DNA of 64,000 nucleotides. It comes from Amoebophrya sp. A120 (Eukaryota > Sar > Dinophyceae > Syndiniales > Amoebophryaceae). The stretch is from positions 9,927,979 through 9,991,978 of the forward strand of contig CAJINV010000003.1 in NCBI GenBank assembly GCA_905178155.1, given 5' to 3'. Shown here one piece after another: positions 43,621-55,200 of the stretch. The position numbers and the translations under genes were made by a program. How positions within the stretch are numbered: the stretch's first letter is position 1; each line of letters starts with the position of its first letter. Below the pieces are notes generated by a model. The model was given only the letters and a program-made list of their open reading frames with translations, made no database searches and was not told where the DNA came from.

Positions 43621-43959
43621 ACACCGGACCAGCTTCGCGGCTTTTTAAAGGCTTCGCGCAATCAATTTCCGAGAGAAGGTCTGCGCTTTCAAATTAATTG
43701 CGTGACGCCCCCAAAAGGCCACTCGCACGAGCCCGAAGGCCTTCAGCAAAAAAGGGCTCCGGGGCTCCCACATCGCTCGCATTTGCGCGGGGGTGCGGCC
43801 GAACAAACTGACTCGCGACTGCCTGCGCACGCGGCCACGAATCGGGAGCCGTGAAACCCATGAGACACCGCCCGCATCCGCATGCTGGTAGAGAAATGCA
43901 AACGGGCGCCCCTACGGTTTAAATCCGCGCCAATTCCCAGAACAAACCCAGCCGCCGAC

Positions 43960-44066
43960 CCCCGCCAACTTCTCAACAGCTGGGAAGTTGGTGGAAAGGC
44001 TGGGGAGAAGCTGGTGGGAAGTTGGTCAGAAATGCGCGAGAAGCTGGCGAGAAGTTGGTGAGATGG
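43960..44066 (+). repeat. Second direct tract of the GAAGTTGGTGGGA minisatellite
   Basis: Repeated GGGAAGTTGGTGG, GAGAAGCTGGTGG and GAGAAGTTGGTGA words. It could pair with the inverted tract about 400 bp upstream. Confidence 0.7.
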
Positions 44067-46430
44067 TCGATGCAGAAAAAGGCGGGGTCTATACGAGTGC
44101 GATGCTTTTGCACTGGATAGCGCCGCTTTGGTGGCAATTTAGCTCGAGGGAGCACGCCAAGAAAAGTCTCTGGCCCCGCGCGGAGCGAGCGCGGGGGCCT
44201 TTGTGATGTGGCGCTTCCCGGTGCTGGCGGTCTCCGTGGCCCCTCGCGGAGAAACTAGCAGGCGGCCGGCCACAGCGCTCTCGTCGGCACGAGCCAAAAA
44301 AATAGCAGCCGGAAAAGAAGCGGCGGCGTGCCATTTGCCGCAAAGGCGAAGAGGTTACTTTGCTGGATACGTGGCGCGCGCCCCAGTAGTTGCCCGCAGC
44401 GCTGGCGCGGTCGCCGGGGGGCCGGGTAAGTATCGGCGGGCCACTTACTTTGCCGGGGCGGGCCGTTCTCCCGGGCGGCCACGCTATCGCCACCCCATCG
44501 GCCGGCGGGAGTGCCGTCCGCGCGCGGGCTCTTCGGCCCAGGCCAAGAGGCCGGCGCCCTTTCTGCGCTCCCCCCCCGAATTCATACGCGGGGCGCGCTC
44601 GCTTTTGCTTCGCGCGGGTTCGCTTTCGGGCTCACGGCGACTGGCCCGCCCAAAGGGCTCCTACGGAAGCTGATTCAGCTATTTTCCCGCGAGCCCACCG
44701 AGCGCGGCCGCGCGCCTCGCCCCGGGGGCGCTCGCGAGTCGGTAACCGCCTTGGGACCGCGGGCCCTCTCGCGTCTTGGGACGTTGCCCCTCGGGGCGGC
44801 CCCACGGCCCGCGCTTGGCCTGCGGGCCGCCGCTTCTTTGTGTTGCTTGTGCGCGCTGGCGGAAAACTTCGCAGGGGGCCCGGCCTCGGGGTTTTCGCAT
44901 ATGTCGTGCGCGCTGGCCGAAGCTTGCCGGTGCTCTCTATGCACGCGGCGCAGTTCCTTGCCCGCCTCTCTTCATACTTTGCCGGCGGTCGCCCGGGCTA
45001 GATACGACGAGGGAAGCACAGCGCCAATAGATCGAGATGGTGCCTGTACATGCTCCAGTATCTATCTGGCTGTAGTGCTACTGCGACTAGGGGAAGTTAT
45101 GGCGTGATCCTAGGGCATGCCTTTGCGAGAACCAAGGCAAATGCAATCTGATGGCCGTGCCCGAAGAGGATGAGTAGTCGCTGCAAGGGCTTGTAGCTCG
45201 CATAAATAGTGTTTGCTGTGCCGGAATAGAAAGTACTGCGTTACGCCGTCCGTCTGAGCCACTGTTAATCGAAATCTCTATTACAGTATCGTCCACTACA
45301 AATATGTCTGGGTCTGGAAAGTTGTGATGCAAATCTGTACCTGGTCGTGGTCCTGGTCGTCGCACTGCAATACGCAGCCAAGCATGACAACTTTTTTAGC
45401 TGCTATGTGTTTCGTTTTGTGCGTGGCAAACTACGTTTCGGCATGACGCGCAAAAGGCCCTTCTGCTGCTCCTGCGTCACAGATGTAAGTGTCATGGCAG
45501 ACAAGCATGACAAAGTTGCTCTCTTCCAGACCCGGACACATGTTCAATGCATACACAGAAAAACAAAAACGAAACTTCTCGGCGGCCAATTAGGTGGGAG
45601 AAGGCAAAGCCCTTCGCTAACATTATTTTGCGTCTTACGGAAGGTGAAGAGCTCTGACAGGAGCGGAAATTCAAACACGAGAATTGCATGCGATGAGATT
45701 GTCTTCAATGAATCTGCATGTTGCGTAAAATATTTTCACAAAATGCAAAGGTACAAGAACGCATAGAAAGAATATCCATGTATCCGATTTATTTTTTAGA
45801 AAGGGATCACGAACATATACATATGCATATCACGCTTGCAGCAGCTGCAAAATACGAGAGAGGTAGAAAGCAACTCACTTCTCGCACACGTCTTGTATCG
45901 CTTCAAAAGAGATACATTCAATACGCAATGCCATTTCATTAAACAATTGCTTCCATGTAGGCGAGAAATAAAGTTCACAGACAATCAGCGGCTGCCGACT
46001 TGTTCGACTATACAGGATCCAGCGAAAGATCAAGAAAAGTCCACAACAACGGAAAGCAGCGGCGGCTTCTTGCTGGAATTTTCGGCACGACCCTCTGTTA
46101 CAGATCCTTTGCAAACAAAGACAAAGAAAAGTCTGACCGCACGGTATATTTCCAGGGGACGACTCGAAAAAAACGTCACTAGCTCTCAGTTGAGCAATGA
46201 ATTGTCTACAGGATGCTGCGGTCGCAAGTATCATGCCATTCACAGAAAGGGTCACAGTACGGCTTTGATATTGATTACTACGCGCACTCAATTAGATAGT
46301 GTACAACCGAAGGAAGACTTTGCATTTTTTTTTTGAGACCGGCACGCTCTGAGGCCTAAAACGCGAAACACGACGGCAGCACGAAGGGCGCTTGTTATTT
46401 TACGGGAAATTAAATACCGGGGAGCACGTA
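44067..46430. other. GC-rich then AT-rich DNA, no gene recognised
   Basis: GC-rich up to about 45000, then AT-rich to 46400. A minus-strand frame at 45087-45365 and a + frame at 45836-46336 are open but show no domain and have ambiguous strand. Confidence 0.35.
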
Positions 46431-46455
46431 TGTCGCCCGTGACAAGGATTGCCCA

Positions 46456-46990
46456 GCGTCCGGGGGATCCGCCCTCGCCCCGGGGGATCCGTCCTCGCCC
46501 CCGGGGGATCCGCCCACCCGCGCCCCGGGGGCTCCGCCCTTTCCCCCGAGGGATCCGCTCTCGCCCATCGGGGGATCCGCCCTCGCCCTTCGGGGGATCC
46601 GCCCTCGCCCCGGGATCCGCCGTCGCCCCGGGGGCTCCGCCCTCGCCCGCCCCGGGGGATCCGCCCTCGCGCCCGGGGGGTCCGCCCGCTCTCAAGGGGG
46701 CCCGCCCGCTCTCGAGGTGCCCGCCCCCGCTCTCGGGGGATCCGCCCTCGCCCGGGGAGGGCCCACCCTTGTTTTCGGAAGACCCGCCCCGCCCCGGAAG
46801 GTCCGGCCGCCCTCCGGGGGTCCGCCCGGCCTTCGGGGGATCCGCCCCCCCCCCGTGGGAGCTGCCCGGCCTTCGGGGGATCCGCCCCCCCCGGGGAAGC
46901 TAGAGCAGCTCGGCCTCCGGGGGGTCCGCCCGGTCTTCGGGGGACCCGCCCTCGCCTCAGAGGATCCGCCCTAACCTCGGCCGGGGGATC
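46456..46990 (+). repeat. GGGGGATCCGCCC minisatellite
   Basis: More than 20 imperfect copies of a GGGGGATCCGCCCTCGCCC-like word, 17-35 bp apart, some reading GGGGGCTCCGCCC or GGGGGTCCGCCCGGCC. Frames run open on both strands because of the repetition. Confidence 0.9.
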
Positions 46991-47036
46991 CGCCCTCGCC
47001 GCGGGGAAATCCGCCAAGCCGAGGTAGTGCGTGCCA

Positions 47037-48075
47037 CGAAAGTGCACTAAAGGCGGCGCAAATTGGCCCAGGGGATTCCGGAGAGGATTTTGGAGTCCCG
47101 TGGGGATCCTCTCCGGAATCCTTTCCCGAAGTCGTGGCATTGCCGCCGGGGAAAGACCGCGAAAGACGGCGCAAATTGGGCCGGATAATTCCGTAGAGGA
47201 TTTTGAAATCCTTTGCGGAAGCCGTCGGGGAAAGGGCGCGGGAGACGGCTTCACTTAGGCCAGAGGATTCCAGGAGGGATTTTCGAACCCTCTGCGGAAT
47301 CCTTTGCGGAACCCCCCCCCCCGAAATCGCGGCAATGCCGCAGGGGAAAGGGCGCGAAAGACGGGCCAACTTGGGCCAGAGGGTTCCTGAGAGGATTTTG
47401 GAAGCCCCTTCGAAATCCTCTGCGGAATTCGTCCCCGAAATCGAGGCAGTGCCGCCATGGGAAGGCCGCAAAAGGCGGCTCAACTTGGGCCAGCGGATTC
47501 CTGAGAGGGTTTTGGAAGCCTCTCAGGAATCCTCTAAGGAAGCCGCCCCCGAAATCGAGGCAGTGCCGCCGGGGGAAGGCCGCGGAAGACGGCCCAACTT
47601 GGGCCAGAGAATTCCTGAGGGGGCTTGGGAATCCTCTCAGGAATCCCCTCCGGAATCCTCCCCCGAAATCGAGGCAGTCAGTGCCGCCGCGGGAAGGCCG
47701 CGAAAGACGGCCCAAATTGGGCCAGAGAATTCCCGGGGGGATTTTGGAATCCTCTCCGGAATCCTCTCCGGAATCCCCTGGGCGAATCGGGGCCATACCA
47801 TCGGGGGAAGCCCCCCCGGGGCGACCCAAATTGGGCCAGAGGAGTCGCGAGAGGATTTTGGAGTCCTCGGACGAGTTTGCTGGGAAATTCTCTGCGCAAA
47901 TCGGGGCCATACCATCGGGGAAGCCCTTCTGGGGCGGCCCAAATTGGGCCAGAGGACTCGGCAGAGGACTCTGCCGAGCCCTTCGGGCAACCCCCTGCGC
48001 AAATCGAGGCCATGCCATTGGGGGAAGCCCTTCCGAGGCGGCCCAAATTGGGCCGAAGGTTGTCCGCGAAAAATG
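47037..48075 (+). repeat. About nine tandem units of 100-118 bp, each with two palindromes
   Basis: Each unit has the order GAGGCAGTGCCGCCGGGGG-like, AAGACGGCCCAA, TTGGGCCAGAG, GATTCCTGAGAGGATTTTGG, AATCCTCTCCGGAATCC. The palindromes are GGCCCAAATTGGGCC and GAGGATT-TTGG-AATCCTC. Unit centres are near 47178, 47368, 47478, 47593, 47709, 47827, 47939 and 48045. Long overlapping frames (for example 47203-48150 and 47213-48307) show a 38-40-residue period and are repeat artefacts unless expression is shown. Confidence 0.88.
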
Positions 48076-48439
48076 TGCGCCGGTTTGCGGCGCCTCCAAA
48101 TCCGGCGGCAAACGGCATGGGGCTCTGCCACTTCGCTCGTTTTTGTGTAGTTTTGAAACGTTTTGCCGAAGCAAACACAACCACGAGCGGACTGCGCCGC
48201 CACAAGAGGCAAACCGCGCGACATTCACAAGGCCAGCCACGAGGGTAATACGCTACGGCGGCCGCGCTAATTTCGGAGCCTACGCGGGCGGGGGCGGTTG
48301 TGTGTAGTGAGGTCACCGAACGGCTCTAGCCAGGGAGTTTGTTTGACAGCCGGACAGAAAAACGGCCGGCAGTTTTCAAGTGGCCGGAAGCGCTTTTGCA
48401 CATAAAAAATTTTCAATTATCAAGCGGCCGGGGCTTTGA
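48076..48439. other. Short spacer; no gene recognised
   Basis: Mixed composition between the tandem array and the dispersed repeat. Nothing identified. Confidence 0.35.
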
Positions 48440-49035
48440 AGTCAAACAAGCCCGGTCGAAAACTATCGATTCGCACTGGATAAAACGACACAGGGGAGCC
48501 GGCAAAAGAGACGCCCTTCCGAGGCGCCCGCCGCCTTAGTTTCTGGCGATTTGGGGCGCCCAAAAAGGGGCGCGCAAAAAACGCGCCCAAAATCAGAACA
48601 GCGAAACAGCATGGCACGGCCCCGATTTCGGAGCATTTTGGGCGGCCGCGAAAGTGGCCGCCTTTTCGCCGGTTTCAGAGCCTGGGAAGCTTTGCAAAAA
48701 GCGCTGGCGTGAAAAATAAAAACGCGAAAAAGAAAAAGCGCCCCAGGCGCGCAAAGCCAATCCGCATGCTATGGGCCCGATTTTTCTTCGCTTTTTGTTC
48801 GCCCCCCGTGGCACCCGGATCGGCGCCATAGCATGGGGGCTGGGTTTCGGAAAGGAATTTTGGAGATTTGCCAAAATTTGCAACGTTCCTCGAGCGGCCG
48901 CCATACCGTGCGGCATAACGCTACCCGCGGCGGTATGGCGATCCCAGAAAAAGCAAAGCCGCGGCCAAGGCGACGGCCGGCAAGAAAACTCCCACGACCT
49001 CACTACCTCCGCCCCGGCGGCTATATTTGGTATTG
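48440..49035 (+). repeat. Dispersed repeat, copy 4 (about 600 bp)
   Basis: Collinear landmarks with 42180-42810: core AGCCGGCAAAAGAGACGCCC at 48497, GAGGCGCCCGCCGCC, a GAAAAAGCGCCCCAGGCGCG block and a closing GGCGGCTATATTTGG (about 49015-49030). It ends about 250 bp before the CCT2 start codon. Confidence 0.65.
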
Positions 49036-49126
49036 TAGGCCCCTCAGCGTGCCCGTCTTTTTTTTTCTGTGCGCGTGAAAGAACAGGCCCCATTTTACCC
49101 CTCTGCGCAATGCCCCGCGCAGGATA

Positions 49127-49150
49127 GATGATGATGATGATGATGATGAT
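49127..49150 (+). repeat. (GAT)8 microsatellite upstream of CCT2
   Basis: Eight GAT triplets in a CAGGATAGATGATGATGAT context, also seen at 19421-19441. It lies 130 bp before the CCT2 ATG. Confidence 0.9.
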
Positions 49151-49280
49151 TCTGCCGACTTCGACCCACCAATTGAAAAGAGGAAAGAAAAAGAAACATC
49201 CGCTTGATATACTTTCTTTTGAAGACCCGTGCAATCCTAGTCGTCCTCGTAAGCAATAGACAAAAAGACCTTTCAGCAAC

Positions 49281-52200
49281 ATGGCACACAAGTTTCTATC
49301 CTCTGTTCCATCCATTTATAAGGAGGGAGCGGGGGAAGACAAGGGAGATGTGGCGCGACTGCAGGCCTTCATCGGAGCTATCGCCATCGGAGATTTGGTG
49401 AAGTCCACCCTAGGTACTCCAGCTTATATACTCAGTGCGAAGTGCTGCAAAAGCGAATACGAACGACGACGTCGTGCGTCCGCGTGCTTGATGGTCGTGT
49501 GTGTTTATGTTGTCAGTACCGAAAGAAGTGGGAAGGTCACTGCTTCATGTGAACTGTTAGTTCCCGCTACATTCTTCTTTATCCATTTTGTGAATGTTGT
49601 AGACATCGTACCAAAATCAAAGGTCCCAAGGGAATGGACAAGATTCTGCAACCTCTGCCAGGCGAAGGTGCCAGCAAAGAGACGACTGTAACTAACGACG
49701 GCGCCACTATTCTTTCACGTGTCTGTATGAGGGTGCACGGTTCCGCCTTGTCATTTGTCATGCAAAGGATATACCTTTGCGCGCCTATTTGCAAAACAAA
49801 AGTTGTAGCAGCTGAGTTATAGTACTATCATCAACACTGCTTGGCTGTTTCATGTACAGGAGCAGCGGACCACGTGGAATGGCTAAGGTGGAATGGCGCT
49901 TGTATCGGACCAAGTAGAGGCAAATGGTGGTTACGGAGCCACCTACTAGTACTATGCCACGCAGAGAGTTCCCGTGTGCCGCTTTTATTTCTGTTTCTGG
50001 CCATGCCTTCCAAAGGAAAGGCAAAGGGAGGGGCACTTGTGCAGTCTCATAGTCTGGGTCGACAATCCTAGCGCAAAAATTCTGGTGGATATCTCCAAGT
50101 CGCAAGACCAAGAGTGTGGCGATGGTAATTTCTGTGGTGATGAAATTTTCTTTGCATTTAATTCTATCTTGTCACGCTTATCTCGCTTCTCGCTCGCTGT
50201 TGAAGACGTGCTGCTACCATCAGATGAAGCACAGGAATTTTGTGTACTGCACAGACATCAAAGTAGTGGCATGTAGTAGCGTACTTGGTAGTGTAGCTTT
50301 GCACGACCGTTGTCATCCTGTTAAATTTGTGAAGCGACTCAATCACAGGAACGACGTCGGTTGTGGTTCTTGCGGCAGAGCTTTTGCGACAAGCGGAGCA
50401 ACTTGTGCAGCAGCGCATGCACCCACAGGTGATAATCAAAGGATACCGCATCGGCCTGGAAGCGGCGCGCAAGCGACTCGAGGAAGTCGCTTTTGACAAT
50501 GGTAGGCTCTTTGGCATTTACTTCTATTCATGTGCTCGCTTGCAAGTTCCAGTATTGGGCTCCTGTCGGCCAAGCTGGCGAGCAATATGGGGGCGGGAGA
50601 TCACGAGCAAGAGCATCTCGTCCTGCTTGGAAAAGTGATGTTCATTATGACCGACGTCTCGAATTTGACACTGTGACAGACTTCCGTGTCGAATTATTTG
50701 TTGCTACAGGAAAGGACGAAGCCGAATTGCGTGCAGACTTGATCAAAATCGCGGAAACGACTTTGTCTTCGAAGCTATTGAAACACGAGAAGACGCATTT
50801 CGCCACTCTAGCGGTTGACGCCATCTTGCGTTTGAAGGGAAGACCAAATCTCGACTACATTCAGGTACACGTATCGATTGCTTGCCTTGAAACAAAATGT
50901 GCGCCGAATAAATGGTATTTTGTCGCGTCACACCGGAGTCGCAATAAAATTGCAGGTTTTGAAAAAGGCCGGAGGTGCAGTAAAAGAGTCATATCTGGAA
51001 CCGGGTTTCATTCTTGAAAAACGCATCGGTGTCGGCATGCCGAAGAAGAAAGAGAATTGCAAGGTACACAGCTTCAGATTCGTGTTGGTGTGACGCAGAA
51101 CAGGAAAGTTGAGAAATGGATCACGAGCGACTATGCATCTGAAAATGGTAGCATGCGATATTTATCTGCATGCTGCGATGGCACGAGAAATGGCAGGCAG
51201 TATCTTTCCATCCGCAATGTTTCTTACGTGTCGTACCTACTATAAAAGTTGCGGACTGGTGTCGCAATATAAAAAAGGTCCTGGTGGCCAATACGCCTAT
51301 GGACTCGGACAAGATTAAGATCTTTGGCAGCCGCGTAAAGGTTGAGTCTCTGGAGGCTATGGCGGAAATCGAACGGGCGGAGCGGGAAAAGATGAAGCGC
51401 AAGTGCGACAAGATCGTGGCTACGGGGTGTAATGTTTTTATTAACCGTCAGCTCATCTATATGAAAGCGTCCGGTGGAAAGTCGTTCGTTTTGAAACATG
51501 TGCGCTGTGTGATTTTGCCGAGCAAGGTCTTCATGACAAAGACAAACGCTTGGCTCTTTACACTAAACAGTACGTATGTTGACGCGTTAGCATGATTTGG
51601 CCTACACTGGCTGCGTAGAGTCGCTGTGTCTAACATGTGCCGCCATGATCCATGACCAAGCATTTGCGGAAAGGCTTCCTGGCCGTCAGCGGAAACACGC
51701 CCGGTAGATTGCGTTTGTGATCGCGCTTGGACTAGTAACATGAAAAATATTTCTGTTTTGACGATTTCCCACCTGTCAGTTCCATAGTTTACAACTACCC
51801 GGAGGAACTGCTGAAGCAGGGCGGCATTACGTGCATCGGTATCGTCCAGGAAAATCCGCCCTCCACATACTCAAAGGGATTTGCCATCCGTAATTTGTGG
51901 ACAAAGTCACTTTGCGACAAAGCGAAAAGGACAAACTCTTTAGATTTGCTCTGCAGGCAATAGCTCATGCTAAGTAGTCCGGGGAGAGCAGATGGTTCCT
52001 GTCATGCTGAAGAAACCCAGCACGTGACTGCAATCCGGGACTCATATCCGCATTTCATCAGGTGTAAGAGGAAACGACTTTCACAAGTCAGAGGTACTGG
52101 TGTATAGAGGCGCGGTCTGCATAAGGCTTTCCTCTTCATGGGGTGGCGGTTTTTCATTTTGACAGTCAAGCATTCGGATTTTGACGGTACCGAGCGGCTC

Positions 52201-55200
52201 GCGGCCGTTCTAGGTGGCGACATCGTCAGCACCTTTGACGACGCCGAAAACATAAAACTAGGCACTTGCGAACTGATCGAGGAGGTTATGATCGGGGAGG
52301 ACAAGGTAATTCGCTTCAAGGGGTGCGCAGAAAACGAAGCCTGTACTATCGTGCTTAGGTAAGTGCAATAAGTGCCTACATACTTCTGTGTGGCACACTT
52401 TCTATAACGTGTTTTATTCTCGAGACTGTTCTTCTTCACCGCAATTTCCAGCCGTCTTGTAACGGTAATTTTTTGTAGTATAAGTTTTCTTCTGTGCCGG
52501 ACCTGGACAACTGGGCAACAGGAGGATTCTCGTCTGCTTGTAGCTATAATTATCCCCCTAAGCGCTACTATCACAAAAGCAGAAGCAATCTCGCACCTAC
52601 AATTCTTCTAGGGGTGCCTCCACGCACGTGTTGGACGAAGCGGAGAGGTCGCTGCATGACGCGCTGGCGGTTTTGTTCCAGACCGTGACGCAAGATACCC
52701 GAGTGGTGTGCGGGGGCGGGTGCTATCCTGTGTAAGAACGTCCTCACCCCATATGAGTGCGTCATGTAAGTTTGCCTTGAGATTTGGCCTTGAGTTTCGA
52801 ACCCCACGCGCCCCCGCGGTTTGCCCCGCCGAGTCTCCACTGCGCTAGCGGGCCGGGCGGGTCCGTAGTGCGGAGCGGGTCTATTGGGCTACCGGACTGG
52901 CGGGACAGCATCAAAGGCTGGCAGGTAGTGCTACAGTGTGTCTTTGCGCGAGCACGTCGGACTTCGTTAGGGCCTTAGGCCGCGGGGCGCCCGGCCCTCG
53001 TCTTTCGCACTTCTGATCGTGGGACGGCGACGAAGTACAGGAGCAGGGCGAAACGTCATCAATCGGGGCGCCCCCCTGCCTGCCGCTCTCCGATGACGTC
53101 TAGGATTGGAGGCACAGGAGCATGCGCCAAGCGCCCCCCCTGCGATGCATATTCTTGCGGCGTGTGCCACTTTGTACTGCTGTACCCAGTTACCGCCACG
53201 GCCGCCGCGTCTGTTCGACCTGCGAAGACACTCGCAGCACGCCTGCCCTCACGCTTCAGGGGCCCCGTTTCGTTCTGCATGCGTTCGCTCTCATTTCGTA
53301 CGCCTCGCCTACCCGTGCTCATCTCTCAGCACAGTCCGCGCGAATGCCTTGGCCTAAGTGCGAGCTTTCAATGCGTAGAAGACGTTTTTGCGATTCTTAA
53401 TTTACTTGTGAGCATGTTGTTTTCAAACTAGTGAATACATAGTAGTGCTGTCGACGTAGTTTTTGTTTTTATTCTCTTTTATTTTTAGCTGGTGGCCCCA
53501 GAGCTGTAAAGCGCCGTGCCTGCACTCACGTTCGATGGATTTTCCAATTGCGCCGTACGAAGTGCGTCGGGTGGTCGGAAGTGTACTGGATTGAGGTGCA
53601 TTGATTCTATTGGTTTAGTGTCTTTTAAGTGCCACCGGGGCAACCTGCCCGTAGATTTTCTATGTTGTGCCGTACCTATCACTATAAGCTGGAGGCTCTG
53701 ACATGCGGGCGGGCCACGCAAGGAGAACTACACTGCGGACCCAGGGTTGTTGCGCGCATCTCACAAAGCCCGGAATTTGTGTAGCGGAGGTCGCAGAGGT
53801 GGCACCTTTACTGAGGGGTGGGTACGTTTTTGCACATGGTAGCTGCTGCGAGATGGCTATGTCCAGGGCGGTAATGCAGACCGCCGCGGAGGTCGGCGGC
53901 AAGGAGTCCGTTGCTGTTGAGGCTTTCGCAAAGGCGCTGGTCCAGATTTATCCCGCAGAAAAGAGCTAGCGCGCCGCGTTTGCAATGGAAGAAAATACAC
54001 AGAGATCGAGAAGTAGCGCGCTGCTTCAATACACAACGAGTTCTTTTGTATGCCCTATTCACGTCCGAATGTGTGAAGCCTACTTCATCTGTTGAGAATT
54101 GAAAAACAGGCCAGCTATTCCGCTGGATCGGGCAAGAAGGTGGAGCACAGCCGCAAAGGTCAAAAGACTGGGGTAGCGCGCCAGAAGAGACAGAAAGAAC
54201 CAGGCGCGGACCTCTCGGAGGTCGGGCCTGCCGATTTCTGCTGCAACAACTGGCCCGGGGCCGGCTCGTCCTGCGGGGGTCGGGTTGATCTGGCGGAGCC
54301 GGCTAGATCTCTTAGCAGTGCGAGCCGGAGCCGCCACGCGAGACCGCCGGACCTGCAGCCCCCCAGCGGTCCGTCCGGATCGTCCGGACTTGCCGCAGTC
54401 GGCCGCCGGGCCTAGCGGCGGCCGCCTGGGCTGCGATGGAGAGTTTGGCACAAGGAGGAACCAGGTACCCTACCGAACCAGGGACCAGGTACCCTGGGAC
54501 CACGTACCCAGAAAACACCCCGGGTCTGAAAACGCCGGACCGGGGTATCCTGTTCCGTGGGTGCCTACAAGAGCTGGGCACCCTACAAAAAGGCGCACCG
54601 GGGGCCCTCGTCCGGCCACCGCTACCCACATCCGGCCATCTACATCTGCGTACCGGGTGCCCACATCCGGGCACCCGGGTACGGAGATTCGGGCAGCCGG
54701 TGCCCAGTTGTGGACACCCCGACGTGAAACCGCTCGAGTTTTCGCGTGACTTGCTTTTTTCAACTCAAAGCTGAAAAGGTGTCCCCATCCGCGCATCCAC
54801 ATCCGGATACCCGGGCGCCCACATCCGGCCGGGCACCCGGGTACCCAGGTACCTGGTCCCAGGGTACCTGGGCACCTGGGCACCTTGCCCCTGGGTACCT
54901 GGTCCCTGGGTACCTGGTCCCTGGGTACCTGGCCCCTGAGTACCTGGCTCCAGGGTACCTGGTTCCAGGGTGGCTGGTCTCGGGTACCTGGTCCCGGGGG
55001 GGCACCTGGTTCGGTAGGGTACCTGGCCCCAGGGTACCTGGTTCCTACCTCTACCGGAGAGTTTGTCGGAGGGGCGCGTTGGAGCCCATAGGGGTTTTGG
55101 TTCCGGGGCGGGCCCGCCAGAGCCCGTCGGGCCAGCCGGCGACCGCTTCGCTTCCCGAGGCGTGAGCCGACCGGACCTCGCATCCCGCCGGCCGCTCTTC

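Noticed and set aside
46400-48316. Proteins of 280-364 codons with Pro/Arg/Gly repeats
   Set aside because: They are translations of tandem DNA repeats, open in several frames at once; there is no start context or domain to favour one.
54470-55183. 237-codon minus-strand frame in CCT2 intron 11
   Set aside because: It translates the GGTACC repeat and is antisense inside a confirmed intron.
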